From: Bacteroidota bacterium
GTDB taxonomy: Bacteria; Bacteroidota; Bacteroidia; Bacteroidales; UBA10428
Length of the DNA stretch: 64,000 nt
Reading direction: 5' to 3'
Assembly (NCBI GenBank): GCA_023442525.1
Contig: JAEZZA010000031.1
Coordinates: forward strand, 186,001-250,000
Shown: positions 25,810 to 35,937 of the stretch, in pieces
Layout of the letters: each line of letters starts with the position of its first letter
Position numbering within the stretch: position 1 is the first letter of the stretch
Position numbers and translations under genes: made by a program
Notes under the pieces: generated by a model
The model's input: only the letters and a program-made list of their open reading frames with translations
What the model was told of the DNA's origin: nothing
Database searches by the model: none

Positions 25810-26879
25810 AATTGATGACGGATCAGCTTTCATTAACACCCCGGCAGGCTGGTTATAGCTTCCCGGCTGAATGGGTCAGACATAAGGCTACATGGTTGAG
25901 CTACCCTCACAACGAAGCATCATGGCCCGGTAAAATTCATACCATATTCCCCTGGTACCGGCAGTTTATAAAGGAACTTGCAAAAGGCGAGGAAGTCCAT
26001 ATCAATGTTCTTGATAATGATATGTTCTGCTCGGTTACCAATGAACTGACCGATGCAGGCATAAACATGAAGAATGTTTTTCTGCATATTCATCCTACCA
26101 ACGATGCATGGTGTCGTGACCATGGGCCGGCATTTGTGGTTAATAAAAATTCGGATAGGCCGAAGGCCATTGTGAGCTGGAAGTACAACGGATGGGGAGG
26201 CAAATACCCGGCTGAACTCGACTCTGAGATCCCTTCGAAAGTAGCGTCGCTTCTCGGACTGCCTGTGTATTATCCCGGCATTGTTATGGAAGGAGGCTCG
26301 GTTGATTTTAACGGTAAGGGTACCATACTGACTACCACATCATGCCTGCTGAATCCAAACCGGAATCCGCATCTTTCGCAGGGGGATATAGAAAAACTTC
26401 TGCTCGATTATTACGGTGCCGGGCAGGTACTATGGCTTGGTGATGGTATTGACGGAGACGACACCGACGGCCATATTGACGATCTCACCCGCTTTGTAAA
26501 CGAAGATACCGTGATCACCATGGTTGAACCCGATAAATCGGATGCCAACCATATTCCACTTAAAAATAACCTGAAAGCACTGAGTAAGTTCAGGCTCACC
26601 AACGGCAAACAACTCAATATTGTTGAAATACCTTTGCCACGCCCCATGTACTACCAGGATCAGCGTTTACCGGTATCTTATGCCAATTTCTACATTGCCA
26701 ATGCAGGAGTGATGGTTCCGGTATATCGTGATAAAATGGATAACAAAGCTGTTTACCTGCTTGAAGAATGTTTTAAAGACCGGCCGGTAACAGGCATTGA
26801 TTCAGTGGAGATCATCTGGGGACTTGGGAGCTGGCATTGCTTGTCGCAACAGGAGCCGGATGAAAAGGCCGACTGGTAG
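25806..26879 (+). CDS. aguA: Agmatine deiminase
   Basis: A 357-residue guanidino-group modifying enzyme converting agmatine to N-carbamoylputrescine, the step before AguB. Substrate and catalytic motifs: WCRDHGPAFV, MEGGSVDFNGKGT, GDDTDGHIDDLTRF and the nucleophilic Cys345 in GSWHCLSQQEP. The usual GGGGIHC is here GLGSWHC, a mild variation. The frame starts with GTG in a GTGA overlap with aguB; an ATG three codons later is the alternative. Together they form the bacterial putrescine route; an arginine decarboxylase is not in the window. Confidence 0.94.
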   Translation: MKLMTDQLSLTPRQAGYSFPAEWVRHKATWLSYPHNEASWPGKIHTIFPWYRQFIKELAKGEEVHINVLDNDMFCSVTNELTDAGINMKNVFLHIHPTNDAWCRDHGPAFVVNKNSDRPKAIVSWKYNGWGGKYPAELDSEIPSKVASLLGLPVYYPGIVMEGGSVDFNGKGTILTTTSCLLNPNRNPHLSQGDIEKLLLDYYGAGQVLWLGDGIDGDDTDGHIDDLTRFVNEDTVITMVEPDKSDANHIPLKNNLKALSKFRLTNGKQLNIVEIPLPRPMYYQDQRLPVSYANFYIANAGVMVPVYRDKMDNKAVYLLEECFKDRPVTGIDSVEIIWGLGSWHCLSQQEPDEKADW

Positions 26880-26882
26880 AGG

Positions 26883-28112
26883 TCACATAATTACCCCTGA
26901 TCCCAGCAATTCATCATCATCGTACCAGGCAGCGAACTGACCGGATGTGATACCACGCTGCCTTTTGTCGAACAGGATATGAATCCCGTCATCAGTCATA
27001 TATAACGTGGCGTCCTGCAAAGGCTGGCGGTACCTGACCCTCACCTTGTATTTCCGTGATTCACCTGGCATCATTGCCTGATCATCCCTGATCCAGTGGA
27101 TTTCGTTACGGTTAATAAACAAGCCCCATCTGTTCAGGCCCGGATGATCATGTCCCATTCCTACATACAGAATATTGTCATCGGTATCGTTGCTGATCAC
27201 AAACATGGGTTCGGCTTTCCCTCCTATGTTCAATCCTTTTCTCTGGCCAATTGTATAATAATGAGCACCACGGTGGACTCCTGCCGGTATCCCATCGGAA
27301 GGGCTGTACCTGAATCCTGATGTAAGTTCAGGAACAGGAATTCCCGTTGACAGAAATTCCCTGTGAATCTTGGAATAAAACTTAAACATTGGCAAGTTCG
27401 ACGGAATTTCAATAATAGTTCCTTCGCGCGGTTTCAGCTTTTGCATCAAAAACGAAGGCAGATCAACCTTACCAACAAAACATATTCCCTGCGAATCCTT
27501 CCTTTCTGCGGTAGCCAGACATTGTTCACGGGCAATTTTGCGTACTTCACTTTTCACAAGATTTCCGATAGGAAACATAGCCATATCAAGTTGTTCCTGC
27601 GAAAGCTGACAGAGAAAATAGCTCTGGTCCTTATTGCGGTCAATTCCACTCATTAACCTGTTTATCCGCCGGCCGTCGGTTTCAACCTGATCGTTACGGC
27701 AGTAATGTCCGGTAGCTACGTAATCGGCACCAAGTTTTAGGGCTTCTTTAATAAAAAGATCGAATTTGATTTCACGATTGCAAAGCACGTCAGGATTAGG
27801 AGTGCGTCCGTTTTGATATTCATTGAACATGTAATCCACCACGCGCTTCCGGTATTCGTCGCTAAAGTCGACTGTTACCAGCGGTATATCCAATTTCCGG
27901 GCAACCAGCTCGGCAAAAATAAGGTCATCATTCCAGGGGCAATCGCCTGCAAGCGTACCTGTCGTATCGTGCCAGTTGATCATAAACAGACCAACAACAT
28001 CGTACCCTTCGCGTTTCAGCAAATATGCCGCAACACTTGAATCAACGCCACCTGAAATGCCAACTACTACTTTTTTGCCCAACTTTTTAAAATTTTCGGC
28101 AAAGATAAGCAA
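26883..28112 (-). CDS. mnmA: tRNA-specific 2-thiouridylase
   Basis: A 409-residue enzyme that thiolates U34 of tRNA-Lys, Glu and Gln. The ATP-pyrophosphatase loop SGGVDSS is at 20-26. The catalytic cysteines are Cys111 in DVLCNREIKF and Cys211 in SQGICFVGK. The central domain and beta-barrel (GQRKGLNIGG, DGIHILFDKRQRGITSGQ) are complete. It is the last gene of a minus-strand run with the MFS transporter, 27 bases away. Its product s2U is the substrate for SelU, encoded at 43.8 kb. Confidence 0.95.
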   Translation of the reverse strand: MLIFAENFKKLGKKVVVGISGGVDSSVAAYLLKREGYDVVGLFMINWHDTTGTLAGDCPWNDDLIFAELVARKLDIPLVTVDFSDEYRKRVVDYMFNEYQNGRTPNPDVLCNREIKFDLFIKEALKLGADYVATGHYCRNDQVETDGRRINRLMSGIDRNKDQSYFLCQLSQEQLDMAMFPIGNLVKSEVRKIAREQCLATAERKDSQGICFVGKVDLPSFLMQKLKPREGTIIEIPSNLPMFKFYSKIHREFLSTGIPVPELTSGFRYSPSDGIPAGVHRGAHYYTIGQRKGLNIGGKAEPMFVISNDTDDNILYVGMGHDHPGLNRWGLFINRNEIHWIRDDQAMMPGESRKYKVRVRYRQPLQDATLYMTDDGIHILFDKRQRGITSGQFAAWYDDDELLGSGVIM

Positions 28113-28138
28113 TTGCTTCAGATGGCGTATCCGGGCTA

Positions 28139-29395
28139 TTATTGATCTTTACTACCTTTTCTGAAAATGTTAATCGTAGCGTTTGCTATAATGGGTTTAG
28201 CCCATATGCTGATGCTCAAAATATATCCCAGTGTAACAAAATTCAGCAACATGGCCAACCTTAGTCCCGTTACATCGGCAATACTGCCAATCAGCCAGGG
28301 TATAACCGCCCCACCGGCAATGCCTGTACACATGATACCTGCAAAAGTACCATGATGTTTAGGTACAGAGTTCAGTCCCAGTGAGAATATGATCGGGTAC
28401 ATCACCGATATGGTAAAGCCACAAAGCGGGAAGGCTACTACAGCCACTCCTGCAGTGCCGAAAAGTCCGCAAAGCAGGGTAATAATCGTGGCAATGCTGA
28501 ATACAAACAAGACTTTCCTGCTGTCGAATACCTTGAGAAGGAACAGACCCAGCAAACAGCCGACTGTCATCAGTCCCCAGAACAGAGAAATAGCATTGGC
28601 ACCCTGTGTTTCAGGATCAAGTCCGTGATAGGTCTGCAGGAATTTGGAGATCCAGTATGAGATTCCCTGTTCGGTTCCCACGTAAGCAAACAATCCCAGG
28701 AAGAACAATATTACGGTTCTATTCCTCAGCAGTCCCCACAACGTACTTCCCACTTCAATTCTTTCCTCGTCGGTGAGCTGAACTTTAGGAAATTTCAGGA
28801 TCGAAATGAATATGATCATGAAAAGAGTAATAGCCGCAAACACCCAGTATAGTGATACCCACTTAAGACTGGCCGGTACCAGGTTCTCCAGTATTTTTGC
28901 CAGTCCTGACGCATCGCCCGAATGAACGTTCTGCATAAGGTAAGAATACAACTGGGGACTCAGAAACGATGCAAGTCCGAACACCAGTTGAGCCATTGCC
29001 GAGTAAAATGCGAAATTTGCCTCTCCGCCCGAGGTTCTGAGAAGCGGATTTATGATCACCTGAAGCATGGCAAATCCTAATCCGATGGTAAACAATGAAC
29101 CCAGGTAAACCCTGAACTGAGGGAATACAGCGAAAATAAGCGCGGCAATAAATACAAGGATCAGTGCTCCGATCATCACCGGTTTCTCCGTGTACTTTTC
29201 AATAAGTACACCAGCCGGGATTGACATGACTCCGTAGGCAAGGAATAATGAAAAGGGCAGAAAACCAACGAGTGCCAGGCTCAGGTCGAAATCGTCCTTC
29301 GCATTGGGATTAATGGCACCGAGTATGTTTGTGAGAAATGATATTACAAAAAAGGTAAGTAATACCACTGATACCATTAGATAATTCGGCCTCAT
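28139..29395 (-). CDS. MFS sugar transporter (FucP/fucose:H+ symporter-like)
   Basis: A 418-residue protein with twelve predicted membrane helices. The opening VVLLTFFVISFLTNILGAINP and the PAGVLIEKYTEKPVM loop between helices 2 and 3 place it in the FucP/GlcP branch of sugar/proton symporters. Its start overlaps the GH2 stop by four bases, so hydrolase and transporter are translationally linked. By context it should import the monosaccharide that the GH2 enzyme releases and the ROK kinase phosphorylates. Confidence 0.88.
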   Translation of the reverse strand: MRPNYLMVSVVLLTFFVISFLTNILGAINPNAKDDFDLSLALVGFLPFSLFLAYGVMSIPAGVLIEKYTEKPVMIGALILVFIAALIFAVFPQFRVYLGSLFTIGLGFAMLQVIINPLLRTSGGEANFAFYSAMAQLVFGLASFLSPQLYSYLMQNVHSGDASGLAKILENLVPASLKWVSLYWVFAAITLFMIIFISILKFPKVQLTDEERIEVGSTLWGLLRNRTVILFFLGLFAYVGTEQGISYWISKFLQTYHGLDPETQGANAISLFWGLMTVGCLLGLFLLKVFDSRKVLFVFSIATIITLLCGLFGTAGVAVVAFPLCGFTISVMYPIIFSLGLNSVPKHHGTFAGIMCTGIAGGAVIPWLIGSIADVTGLRLAMLLNFVTLGYILSISIWAKPIIANATINIFRKGSKDQ

Positions 29396-32007
29396 AATGA
29401 CACGTTTAAGGTCTGCTCATCCATATTCCAGCCTTTGATAACCAGATTAAGCTGACCTGATACATCCAGATTTTCAGGCACTGAACATGTAATCGTCTTT
29501 GATTCACCGGGAAGTATACTGATATAATTGTCATTCCAGAATACGGGGAACAATGTCTGATTTGCCTCATTTTTCAATGCGGCATTTATAAAGAAACCTG
29601 GCTGCTCCGATTTATTTTCCAGTTTCACTTCGAGCAGGTGTTCCTTGGTTGTTGTGCTTACTTCAATTGCAGCATCAGGCATATATGCCAGAGCCCTGAA
29701 ATCAGCACTGGTTTTTACCGGAGTGTAATACCATTCGGTCTTATCCCAGTCGTACTCATCACCCTTTGCAGTAATCCAATAGAAATTGTCGGCAATCAGG
29801 TTCCTTTCCTTTGTTTCGATAGCCAGCGACAGAAATGCTATGCCCTGGAACTCCGGTAGCTGATGAATTGAAATTGCCTTGTTTTCGGGCACATCGCGGA
29901 TAAGCTCATCGGCATAGATGACCTTGCCTTTAATATCGGTAAGTTTAATACGAATAGTGGCTTTTTCAACCGGCTGAAGAGTTTCGTTAACCGCGAATAT
30001 CTGGTTATTTCCATAGTTAAATACTACCTGAACAGGTGCATTTGCCTTTCGTGCAGCATAATAGGCAGCATTCGGCAATAAATTATAATCGTAAAGCTGC
30101 CAGTAGAATGAAGGCCATGCCGAATTGAGCATCCATTGAATAATGCCCGTGCTCAGAGGCCGGTTTGCCCTGAATGCCTCGAACATTGCTCCCAATGCCT
30201 CGTATGCCTGGACATCGGCCTTACGGAGATAGTCATTCAAATTTGAAGGCTGACCATATCTATTGTTTAGAACATTATTAAAAATACTCAGGTCACCAAA
30301 GCTTTCCGAAGGATTACAATGATAATTCCAGATGTTGTTTATAGGCCATAATTTGTCGCGCGGGATCATTTTTTCAATTGATTCCAAAACAGGCAATTGA
30401 GGTCCGGGGCCGGTTTCAGTATTAAATCCATATGCGCCGCCATTAACCGAATCAATATACCAGTATGAAGGGCCCACGTAATTATAGGGACCTTTCATCT
30501 TGACACCGGTGTTACCGCTGATTTCACTTGTCCTCCAGCTGGCCGAAGCAATATACGAACGGTTGTCGATATTCTTCAACAGTTCGGCGTACTTCTTTTC
30601 AAGTTCGGGACGCGGGATCATGTCGCTTCCAAAAAGCCATACAAAAATGCTTGGATGGTTTTGCAGGTATCTTACCTGATCTTCGGTGTATTTAAGAACC
30701 AACTCCTGGTCAGCCTGAGATTTTATACCTCCGAATTCATCACATTCCTTACCAAGATAGTTTTCCCACTCCCACTGGCAACTCCAACCTACCATGGCCA
30801 GAATTCCATAGCGATCGCACAGACTATAAATATTTTGACTGGTGCCCCAGATATTCTCAAAACGGATGGTATTCAGGTTCATGTGTTTTACATACTGCAC
30901 CTGGATTTCATTTGTTTTTTCGTTGTCTCTGAGGAATATATCATCTGTCCATCCGGCTCCCCTGATCAGTATTTCTTTGCCATTCAGTTTGAAACCACGA
31001 TGACCCTGTTCGTTGAAATAGGGTTCAACTTTACGGATACCGAATTCGATTTCACGGCTGTCACTAACCGAACCTCCTGTTTCGAAATTCACTGCAATAT
31101 GATACAGATTAGGTTCACCCATATTGTGACACCACCATAAACGCGGGTTGTGTATTCTGAGCGATGCTGCATCATCAGGAGTTACGGTAATTTTTTTAAC
31201 TTCTCCGGGTTCCAGCTGAACAGGCACACTGAATTTAATACCATCGCCGCTTCCGGTCAGTTTGCCCTTTAATGCTTTACCCGTATGGTTCACTACATCA
31301 GCCGTAATGGTAAGAGTGGCTTCATCCAGGGTTTCGGTATTCACGTCGGAATTGACGTATACATTCTTCAATCCTGCTTCACCCGTGAACTTTACGGTTA
31401 CATCGCGCCATAGACCCATATTATGGTCGGGAGGAGCCGGATTCCAGTCGACAAAACCGTGACCAAAGTCGCCGGGTTGCTGCCTGAAAACCTCAACCGC
31501 AAGTACATTCAGGGTATCCTTTACCAGCGAAGTGATATCGTATTCAAATCTTCTGAAAGTACCGAATGCCTGATCGCGCGAAGCAATCTGCTGCCCGTTC
31601 AGCCAAATGTTTGCATAGTAGCTGATGCCGTCGAAGCACAAAGTCACGTGCTGACCTTCGGCCGGAACAGGGATAACAAATTCCTTCCTGTACCACCATG
31701 GTTTGTCAAATTGTGCCTTATCCACCTTACTGATGCTGTCGGCCACAAAGATATTTTTATACATACCGTTGGCAGTAAGCACGCCCATAATGGTAGAAGG
31801 AACAAATGCCTTGTGCCACGAAGAAGTGTTAACATCCGGTTTGGAATAATCCGAACCGGCAGTTGTTACAGTACTGTCTGACTGGCTGATATGCCAGTTA
31901 TCTCTTAAAACAACGGTGTTATGCATTATATTGGTTCGTGATGTACATGAAATAACCAATAAAAAAAGGACTGTCGCCTTTAAACTTTGCAGAATTGTGT
32001 TTTTCAT
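29392..32007 (-). CDS. GH2 lipoprotein, exo-beta-D-glucosaminidase-like
   Basis: An 871-residue GH2 enzyme with a lipoprotein signal (LLVISC, Cys21). The order is an N-terminal jelly roll (WWYRKEFVIP, WLNGQQIA), Ig-like domain, TIM barrel and C-terminal beta domains. The acid/base would be Asp462 in WLFGSDMIPRP and the nucleophile Glu531 in FNTETGPGP. Asp rather than Glu at the acid position, with a 69-residue gap to the nucleophile, matches the CsxA exo-beta-glucosaminidases (Asp469/Glu541), not classical beta-galactosidases or mannosidases. It therefore probably removes glucosamine from chitosan-like chains, although a mannosidase role is not excluded. It sits between a ROK kinase and a sugar symporter. 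Confidence 0.85.
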   Translation of the reverse strand: MKNTILQSLKATVLFLLVISCTSRTNIMHNTVVLRDNWHISQSDSTVTTAGSDYSKPDVNTSSWHKAFVPSTIMGVLTANGMYKNIFVADSISKVDKAQFDKPWWYRKEFVIPVPAEGQHVTLCFDGISYYANIWLNGQQIASRDQAFGTFRRFEYDITSLVKDTLNVLAVEVFRQQPGDFGHGFVDWNPAPPDHNMGLWRDVTVKFTGEAGLKNVYVNSDVNTETLDEATLTITADVVNHTGKALKGKLTGSGDGIKFSVPVQLEPGEVKKITVTPDDAASLRIHNPRLWWCHNMGEPNLYHIAVNFETGGSVSDSREIEFGIRKVEPYFNEQGHRGFKLNGKEILIRGAGWTDDIFLRDNEKTNEIQVQYVKHMNLNTIRFENIWGTSQNIYSLCDRYGILAMVGWSCQWEWENYLGKECDEFGGIKSQADQELVLKYTEDQVRYLQNHPSIFVWLFGSDMIPRPELEKKYAELLKNIDNRSYIASASWRTSEISGNTGVKMKGPYNYVGPSYWYIDSVNGGAYGFNTETGPGPQLPVLESIEKMIPRDKLWPINNIWNYHCNPSESFGDLSIFNNVLNNRYGQPSNLNDYLRKADVQAYEALGAMFEAFRANRPLSTGIIQWMLNSAWPSFYWQLYDYNLLPNAAYYAARKANAPVQVVFNYGNNQIFAVNETLQPVEKATIRIKLTDIKGKVIYADELIRDVPENKAISIHQLPEFQGIAFLSLAIETKERNLIADNFYWITAKGDEYDWDKTEWYYTPVKTSADFRALAYMPDAAIEVSTTTKEHLLEVKLENKSEQPGFFINAALKNEANQTLFPVFWNDNYISILPGESKTITCSVPENLDVSGQLNLVIKGWNMDEQTLNVSL

Positions 32008-32009
32008 TA

Positions 32010-32837
32010 TTATTGAATTAGTGAAGCTGATCCTAGTAGAGCAATATTGCTGTTATCCGAAACAAAGAGTTTCAGTTTTTTTATCGATTCGGGAAATACC
32101 GTATCCTTCATAGATTCATACATGGAATCTTTGAAAAAATTATAGGCGTTTGAAAGAGAGCCTCCAAGCACAATAGCCTGAGGATCGTACGAGTAGACTA
32201 CCAACTTAATGGCATTACCAACATGTTTCCCAAAGTCGTGCCAACTCTCAAGTGCCTGCTTATCGCCTTCACTTGCTTTGTTAAATGCCGACAGTGCCGT
32301 AGTATTTTGCTTCTTAATGAAATACCAGCCGCTGCAATAAGCTTCGAGGGTGTCGTCAAGATACGGTATCATCCCAAATTCACCGGCGCCGCAGTTACTG
32401 CCAGCATATAATTCATTATTGATTATAACACCGCCACCAAGCCCTGTACCCATGGCAAGGCCGACAACATTACGAAAACCTTTTGCAACACCATGCCGGT
32501 GTTCGCCAAGAATAAAGCAGTTAACATCGTTATTAACCCGCACGGGAAGGTGGAATTCTTCCTCCAGTATACTTTTCAATTCTACTTTCTTCCACGATGG
32601 AATATTCGTAACATCCCTCACCGTACCGGTTTCCAGATCAATAACCGAAGGAACACCGATACCAATCCCGGTAACACTCTTATCATGAACCGACCGGATA
32701 AGAGAAATAACCTGATCGAGCGTTTTTTGCAGATCATCCTTATCGCAAAGAGGTATAGATTTTTGTACCAGGATTTTATCCTGTTCAAGCCTGCCGGCGC
32801 GTAAATTCGTACCGCCGACATCAACTGCAATTACCAT
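32010..32837 (-). CDS. ROK family sugar kinase
   Basis: A 275-residue kinase with the ATP-binding VDVGGTNLRAG at the N-terminus, catalytic Asp104 in RVNNDVNCF and the Gly-rich AMGTGLGGGVI. The usual ROK zinc site (His followed by CxCGxxGC) is absent: after GAGEFGMIPYLDDTL comes only CSGWYF. Zinc-less ROK kinases of this type occur in Bacteroidota as hexokinases. It is the first gene of a four-gene minus-strand run (kinase, GH2, MFS, MnmA) with two bases to the GH2 start, so it likely phosphorylates the sugar released and imported by its neighbours. Confidence 0.88.
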   Translation of the reverse strand: MVIAVDVGGTNLRAGRLEQDKILVQKSIPLCDKDDLQKTLDQVISLIRSVHDKSVTGIGIGVPSVIDLETGTVRDVTNIPSWKKVELKSILEEEFHLPVRVNNDVNCFILGEHRHGVAKGFRNVVGLAMGTGLGGGVIINNELYAGSNCGAGEFGMIPYLDDTLEAYCSGWYFIKKQNTTALSAFNKASEGDKQALESWHDFGKHVGNAIKLVVYSYDPQAIVLGGSLSNAYNFFKDSMYESMKDTVFPESIKKLKLFVSDNSNIALLGSASLIQ

Positions 32838-33015
32838 AATTTATCTGGGTTAAAATGAGTTTCTAATATAGCTAAATATTATGAATTGTGAAATGAAAAA
32901 CACTATCTCAATTTGAAAAGCTTGCCAGTATTATTAATCGGACATCTTCGGATCGTTGATTTTTACGGTAACTAAATAGCGCAAATTACGTTAAATGATG
33001 TATTTGTATTTATCC

Positions 33016-33023
33016 TAAATTTG
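33016..33023 (+). promoter_or_regulatory. Minus-7 box of the AsmA-like gene
   Basis: TAAATTTG matches TAnnTTTG, about 41 bases before the ATG at 33065. No correctly spaced minus-33 TTTG was found. Confidence 0.4.
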
Positions 33024-33064
33024 TCAGGATTACTTCATTTGCAGTTAAACCAAAGCCGCTTAAT

Positions 33065-35851
33065 ATGAAAAAGTTTTTCAAAGTCTCCGGTATCATTATC
33101 CTTGTGATTTTCCTCCTTCTGATCTCGGTTCCTTTTCTTTTCAAAGGAAAGATTGAAAGGTTTGCCAAGGATCAGATCAATTCAACCCTGAATGCGAAGG
33201 TCGACTGGTCGCGTTTATCTCTGTCGCTCATTCGTTCATTTCCCAACGTCTCGGTAGGGCTAAACGGCTTTTCGGTAGCAGGAGTTGATGAATTTGAAGG
33301 AGATACTCTGCTTAGTGTTAAGAATTTCGTGGTGGTTGTCGATTTGATGAGCGCCATTAAAATGGAAAATATACGTGTTAAAAAAATAATTATTGACAAT
33401 CCCCGGGTGCATGCCTGGTTTACTGCCGATGGCAAAGCTAACTGGGATATTATGAAAGAAACCGGTGAAGAAGAAATGGAAGATACCACCGAAACCAGTT
33501 CCGACATTAACGTAGAACTGAAACGATTCGAAATAAATCATGCAGTTATCCGGTACGATGACGACAGCAGTAAAATATTTGCCCGCCTCGACGACTTCAA
33601 TTTTGCCTTAACCGGAGATATGTCGCAGGATTTCACAACACTGTCGATGAACTCCAACACCAGGGCGGTTAATGTAATTTTCGAAGGGATCCGCTATCTG
33701 AAGGACGTAGCTTTGAATCTGCGGGCCGATGTGGATGCCGATCTTAAAAATTCTATATACACCCTCAAAAACAACTCAGTAGCTTTCAACGATCTAACAT
33801 TACGGTTCGACGGAAATATAAGTATGCCGGATGATGAGAATATAAATATCGATATGAAGTATGGACTTGATAAGGCCGATTTCAAATCGTTGCTTTCACT
33901 GGTACCCGCTATTTATATGAAAGATTTTGCAGGCCTGGAAGCATCCGGAAAACTTTTGCTCGATGGTTCCGTGAAAGGAACATATAATGAGAAAGCTATG
34001 CCAAACGTGGCTTTGAAATTGCTTGTTGAGAACGGAAGGTTCAAATACCCAGAACTGCCTAAATCGGCCGATAATATTGCCATTGATGTCAACCTGTTTT
34101 TCGACGGAGTACAAAACGATAACACTACTGTGGATGTAAACCGTTTCCATGTTGACCTTGGCGGCAATCCTGTGGATATGTCGCTCAACATTAAAACGCC
34201 AATGAGTGATATGTACCTGAACGGAAATGTAAAGATGAATCTCGATCTGGCTACAGTAAACGATGTGATACCGCTCGACAGTACTGTACTCAACGGCAAG
34301 ATAAATGCGGCTCTTGACTTCATGGGTTACATGTCGTACATTGATAATGAAGAATATGAAAAATTCAGGGCCGACGGATTAGTAAACATCAGTGATTTTC
34401 AGTATCAAAGTCCCGACTTGCCAAAAACCCTGGGAATAACTGAAACCTCCCTCGCCTTTTCACCCCGTTATGTTGAGGTAAAAAGTTTCAAAGCCGTGAT
34501 GGGGAAAAGCGATTTCAGCCTCTCGGGCCGTGTTGAAGATTTTATCCCGTATGTATTCAAGGATGAAACCATAAGGGGAAATTTCATATTCACTTCTGGT
34601 GTTCTTGATCTGAACGAGTTTCTGACCGAATCAACCGAAACCGAAACCACAACCGACACGGTACCTCTTACGGTATTTGAAGTTCCGTCGAACGTAGACT
34701 TTAAACTTGTTTCCAGGATCAACAAATTGTATTATGATAAACTGGAAATTGATAATACAATTGGAACCATTTTAGTGAAAGACAGCCGCGTAATTCTCGA
34801 CGGCGTTAGCATGAACATGCTCGAAGGCTCAATGAAATTATCCGGAGAATACAATACCAAGGATGTGAAGAATCCGATGGTTGACTTCGATTTCGATGCT
34901 ACATCCATCAGCATTCCTGCAGCTTTCTCCTCATTTACATCGTTACAGAAATTTGTACCGATAGCCTCAAAAGCAACGGGAAAAGTGACACTAGGTATGA
35001 AATTCTCGAGTTTGCTTGGAGACGACATGATGCCGAGACTTCAATCGATAATCGGAAAGGGACTTCTGAAATCGGAACTGGTTGGATTGAAAAGCTCCGA
35101 TACTTTCAACAAGATAGGTAATTCATTAAATACAAAAGCTTTTGATAATATGAATCTGAAAAACCTTGGGATCGATTTCAACATCCGCGACGGTAAACTC
35201 ATGGTAAGTCCTTTTGAAACCAAGGTTGGAAATGCAAAGTTGCTGATCGGCGGAGATCAGGGTCTTGATCAGAAGATGAATTACACCATCGGGATGACCA
35301 TACCCCGGTCGGATCTGGGAACTGCTGCAACCAATTCTATAAACGACCTGATAAGTAAAGCATCAGGAGCAGGACTTAAAATTGACCCTTTACAGGAGTT
35401 AAACATAAAAGTAAAAGTAGGCGGTACATTCACCGACCCGAAGATAGGTCTCGATCTGGGTGAAAACACGGCCAGCGCCAAAGAAGCCATAAAACAGGAA
35501 GTAAAACAGGCTGTACAGGAACAAATAGACACCAAGAAAGAGGAAGCCCGCGCTGCAGCTCAGGCTGAGGTCGACAAAATCATGGCTCAGGCACAGAAAG
35601 AGGCTGATCTGATCAGGCAGAAAGCTGCCGCAGCAGCTGATGTAATCAGGAAAGAGGCCAATACCAACGCTGATAACCTGGTATCCAAAGCCAAGGATCC
35701 GATATCGAAAAAACTTGCCGAAGAGGCAGCCAAAAAAGTACGGCAGGAAGGCGAGGCATCAGCACAGAAAGTAATTAAGGAAGCCGATGTTAAAGCCGAA
35801 GCCGTTTTAAAAGCAGCACGCCAACAGGGGGATAAACTGCTTGGTGAATAG
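33065..35851 (+). CDS. AsmA family protein with a long helical tail
   Basis: A 928-residue protein. A membrane anchor (about 8-27) is followed by the AsmA N-terminal signature (GKIERFAKDQINSTLNAKVDW, SLIRSFPNVSVGL) and repeated beta-rich segments, and the AsmA C-terminal region (about 600-770). AsmA-like proteins belong to the bridge-like lipid transfer group and are thought to move phospholipid between inner and outer membrane. Residues about 780-928 are an Ala/Lys/Glu/Gln-rich coiled coil (for example EVDKIMAQAQKEADLIRQ), an addition not in the E. coli protein. It is monocistronic ahead of rplS. Confidence 0.88.
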   Translation: MKKFFKVSGIIILVIFLLLISVPFLFKGKIERFAKDQINSTLNAKVDWSRLSLSLIRSFPNVSVGLNGFSVAGVDEFEGDTLLSVKNFVVVVDLMSAIKMENIRVKKIIIDNPRVHAWFTADGKANWDIMKETGEEEMEDTTETSSDINVELKRFEINHAVIRYDDDSSKIFARLDDFNFALTGDMSQDFTTLSMNSNTRAVNVIFEGIRYLKDVALNLRADVDADLKNSIYTLKNNSVAFNDLTLRFDGNISMPDDENINIDMKYGLDKADFKSLLSLVPAIYMKDFAGLEASGKLLLDGSVKGTYNEKAMPNVALKLLVENGRFKYPELPKSADNIAIDVNLFFDGVQNDNTTVDVNRFHVDLGGNPVDMSLNIKTPMSDMYLNGNVKMNLDLATVNDVIPLDSTVLNGKINAALDFMGYMSYIDNEEYEKFRADGLVNISDFQYQSPDLPKTLGITETSLAFSPRYVEVKSFKAVMGKSDFSLSGRVEDFIPYVFKDETIRGNFIFTSGVLDLNEFLTESTETETTTDTVPLTVFEVPSNVDFKLVSRINKLYYDKLEIDNTIGTILVKDSRVILDGVSMNMLEGSMKLSGEYNTKDVKNPMVDFDFDATSISIPAAFSSFTSLQKFVPIASKATGKVTLGMKFSSLLGDDMMPRLQSIIGKGLLKSELVGLKSSDTFNKIGNSLNTKAFDNMNLKNLGIDFNIRDGKLMVSPFETKVGNAKLLIGGDQGLDQKMNYTIGMTIPRSDLGTAATNSINDLISKASGAGLKIDPLQELNIKVKVGGTFTDPKIGLDLGENTASAKEAIKQEVKQAVQEQIDTKKEEARAAAQAEVDKIMAQAQKEADLIRQKAAAAADVIRKEANTNADNLVSKAKDPISKKLAEEAAKKVRQEGEASAQKVIKEADVKAEAVLKAARQQGDKLLGE

Positions 35852-35937
35852 TTTTTTACTATCGTGCTGAATTCTTAAAAAAAATTGCTAATATTGCGAC
35901 CTGAATTTTTTTAGAGCACAAAGAAATATTTGAAACC

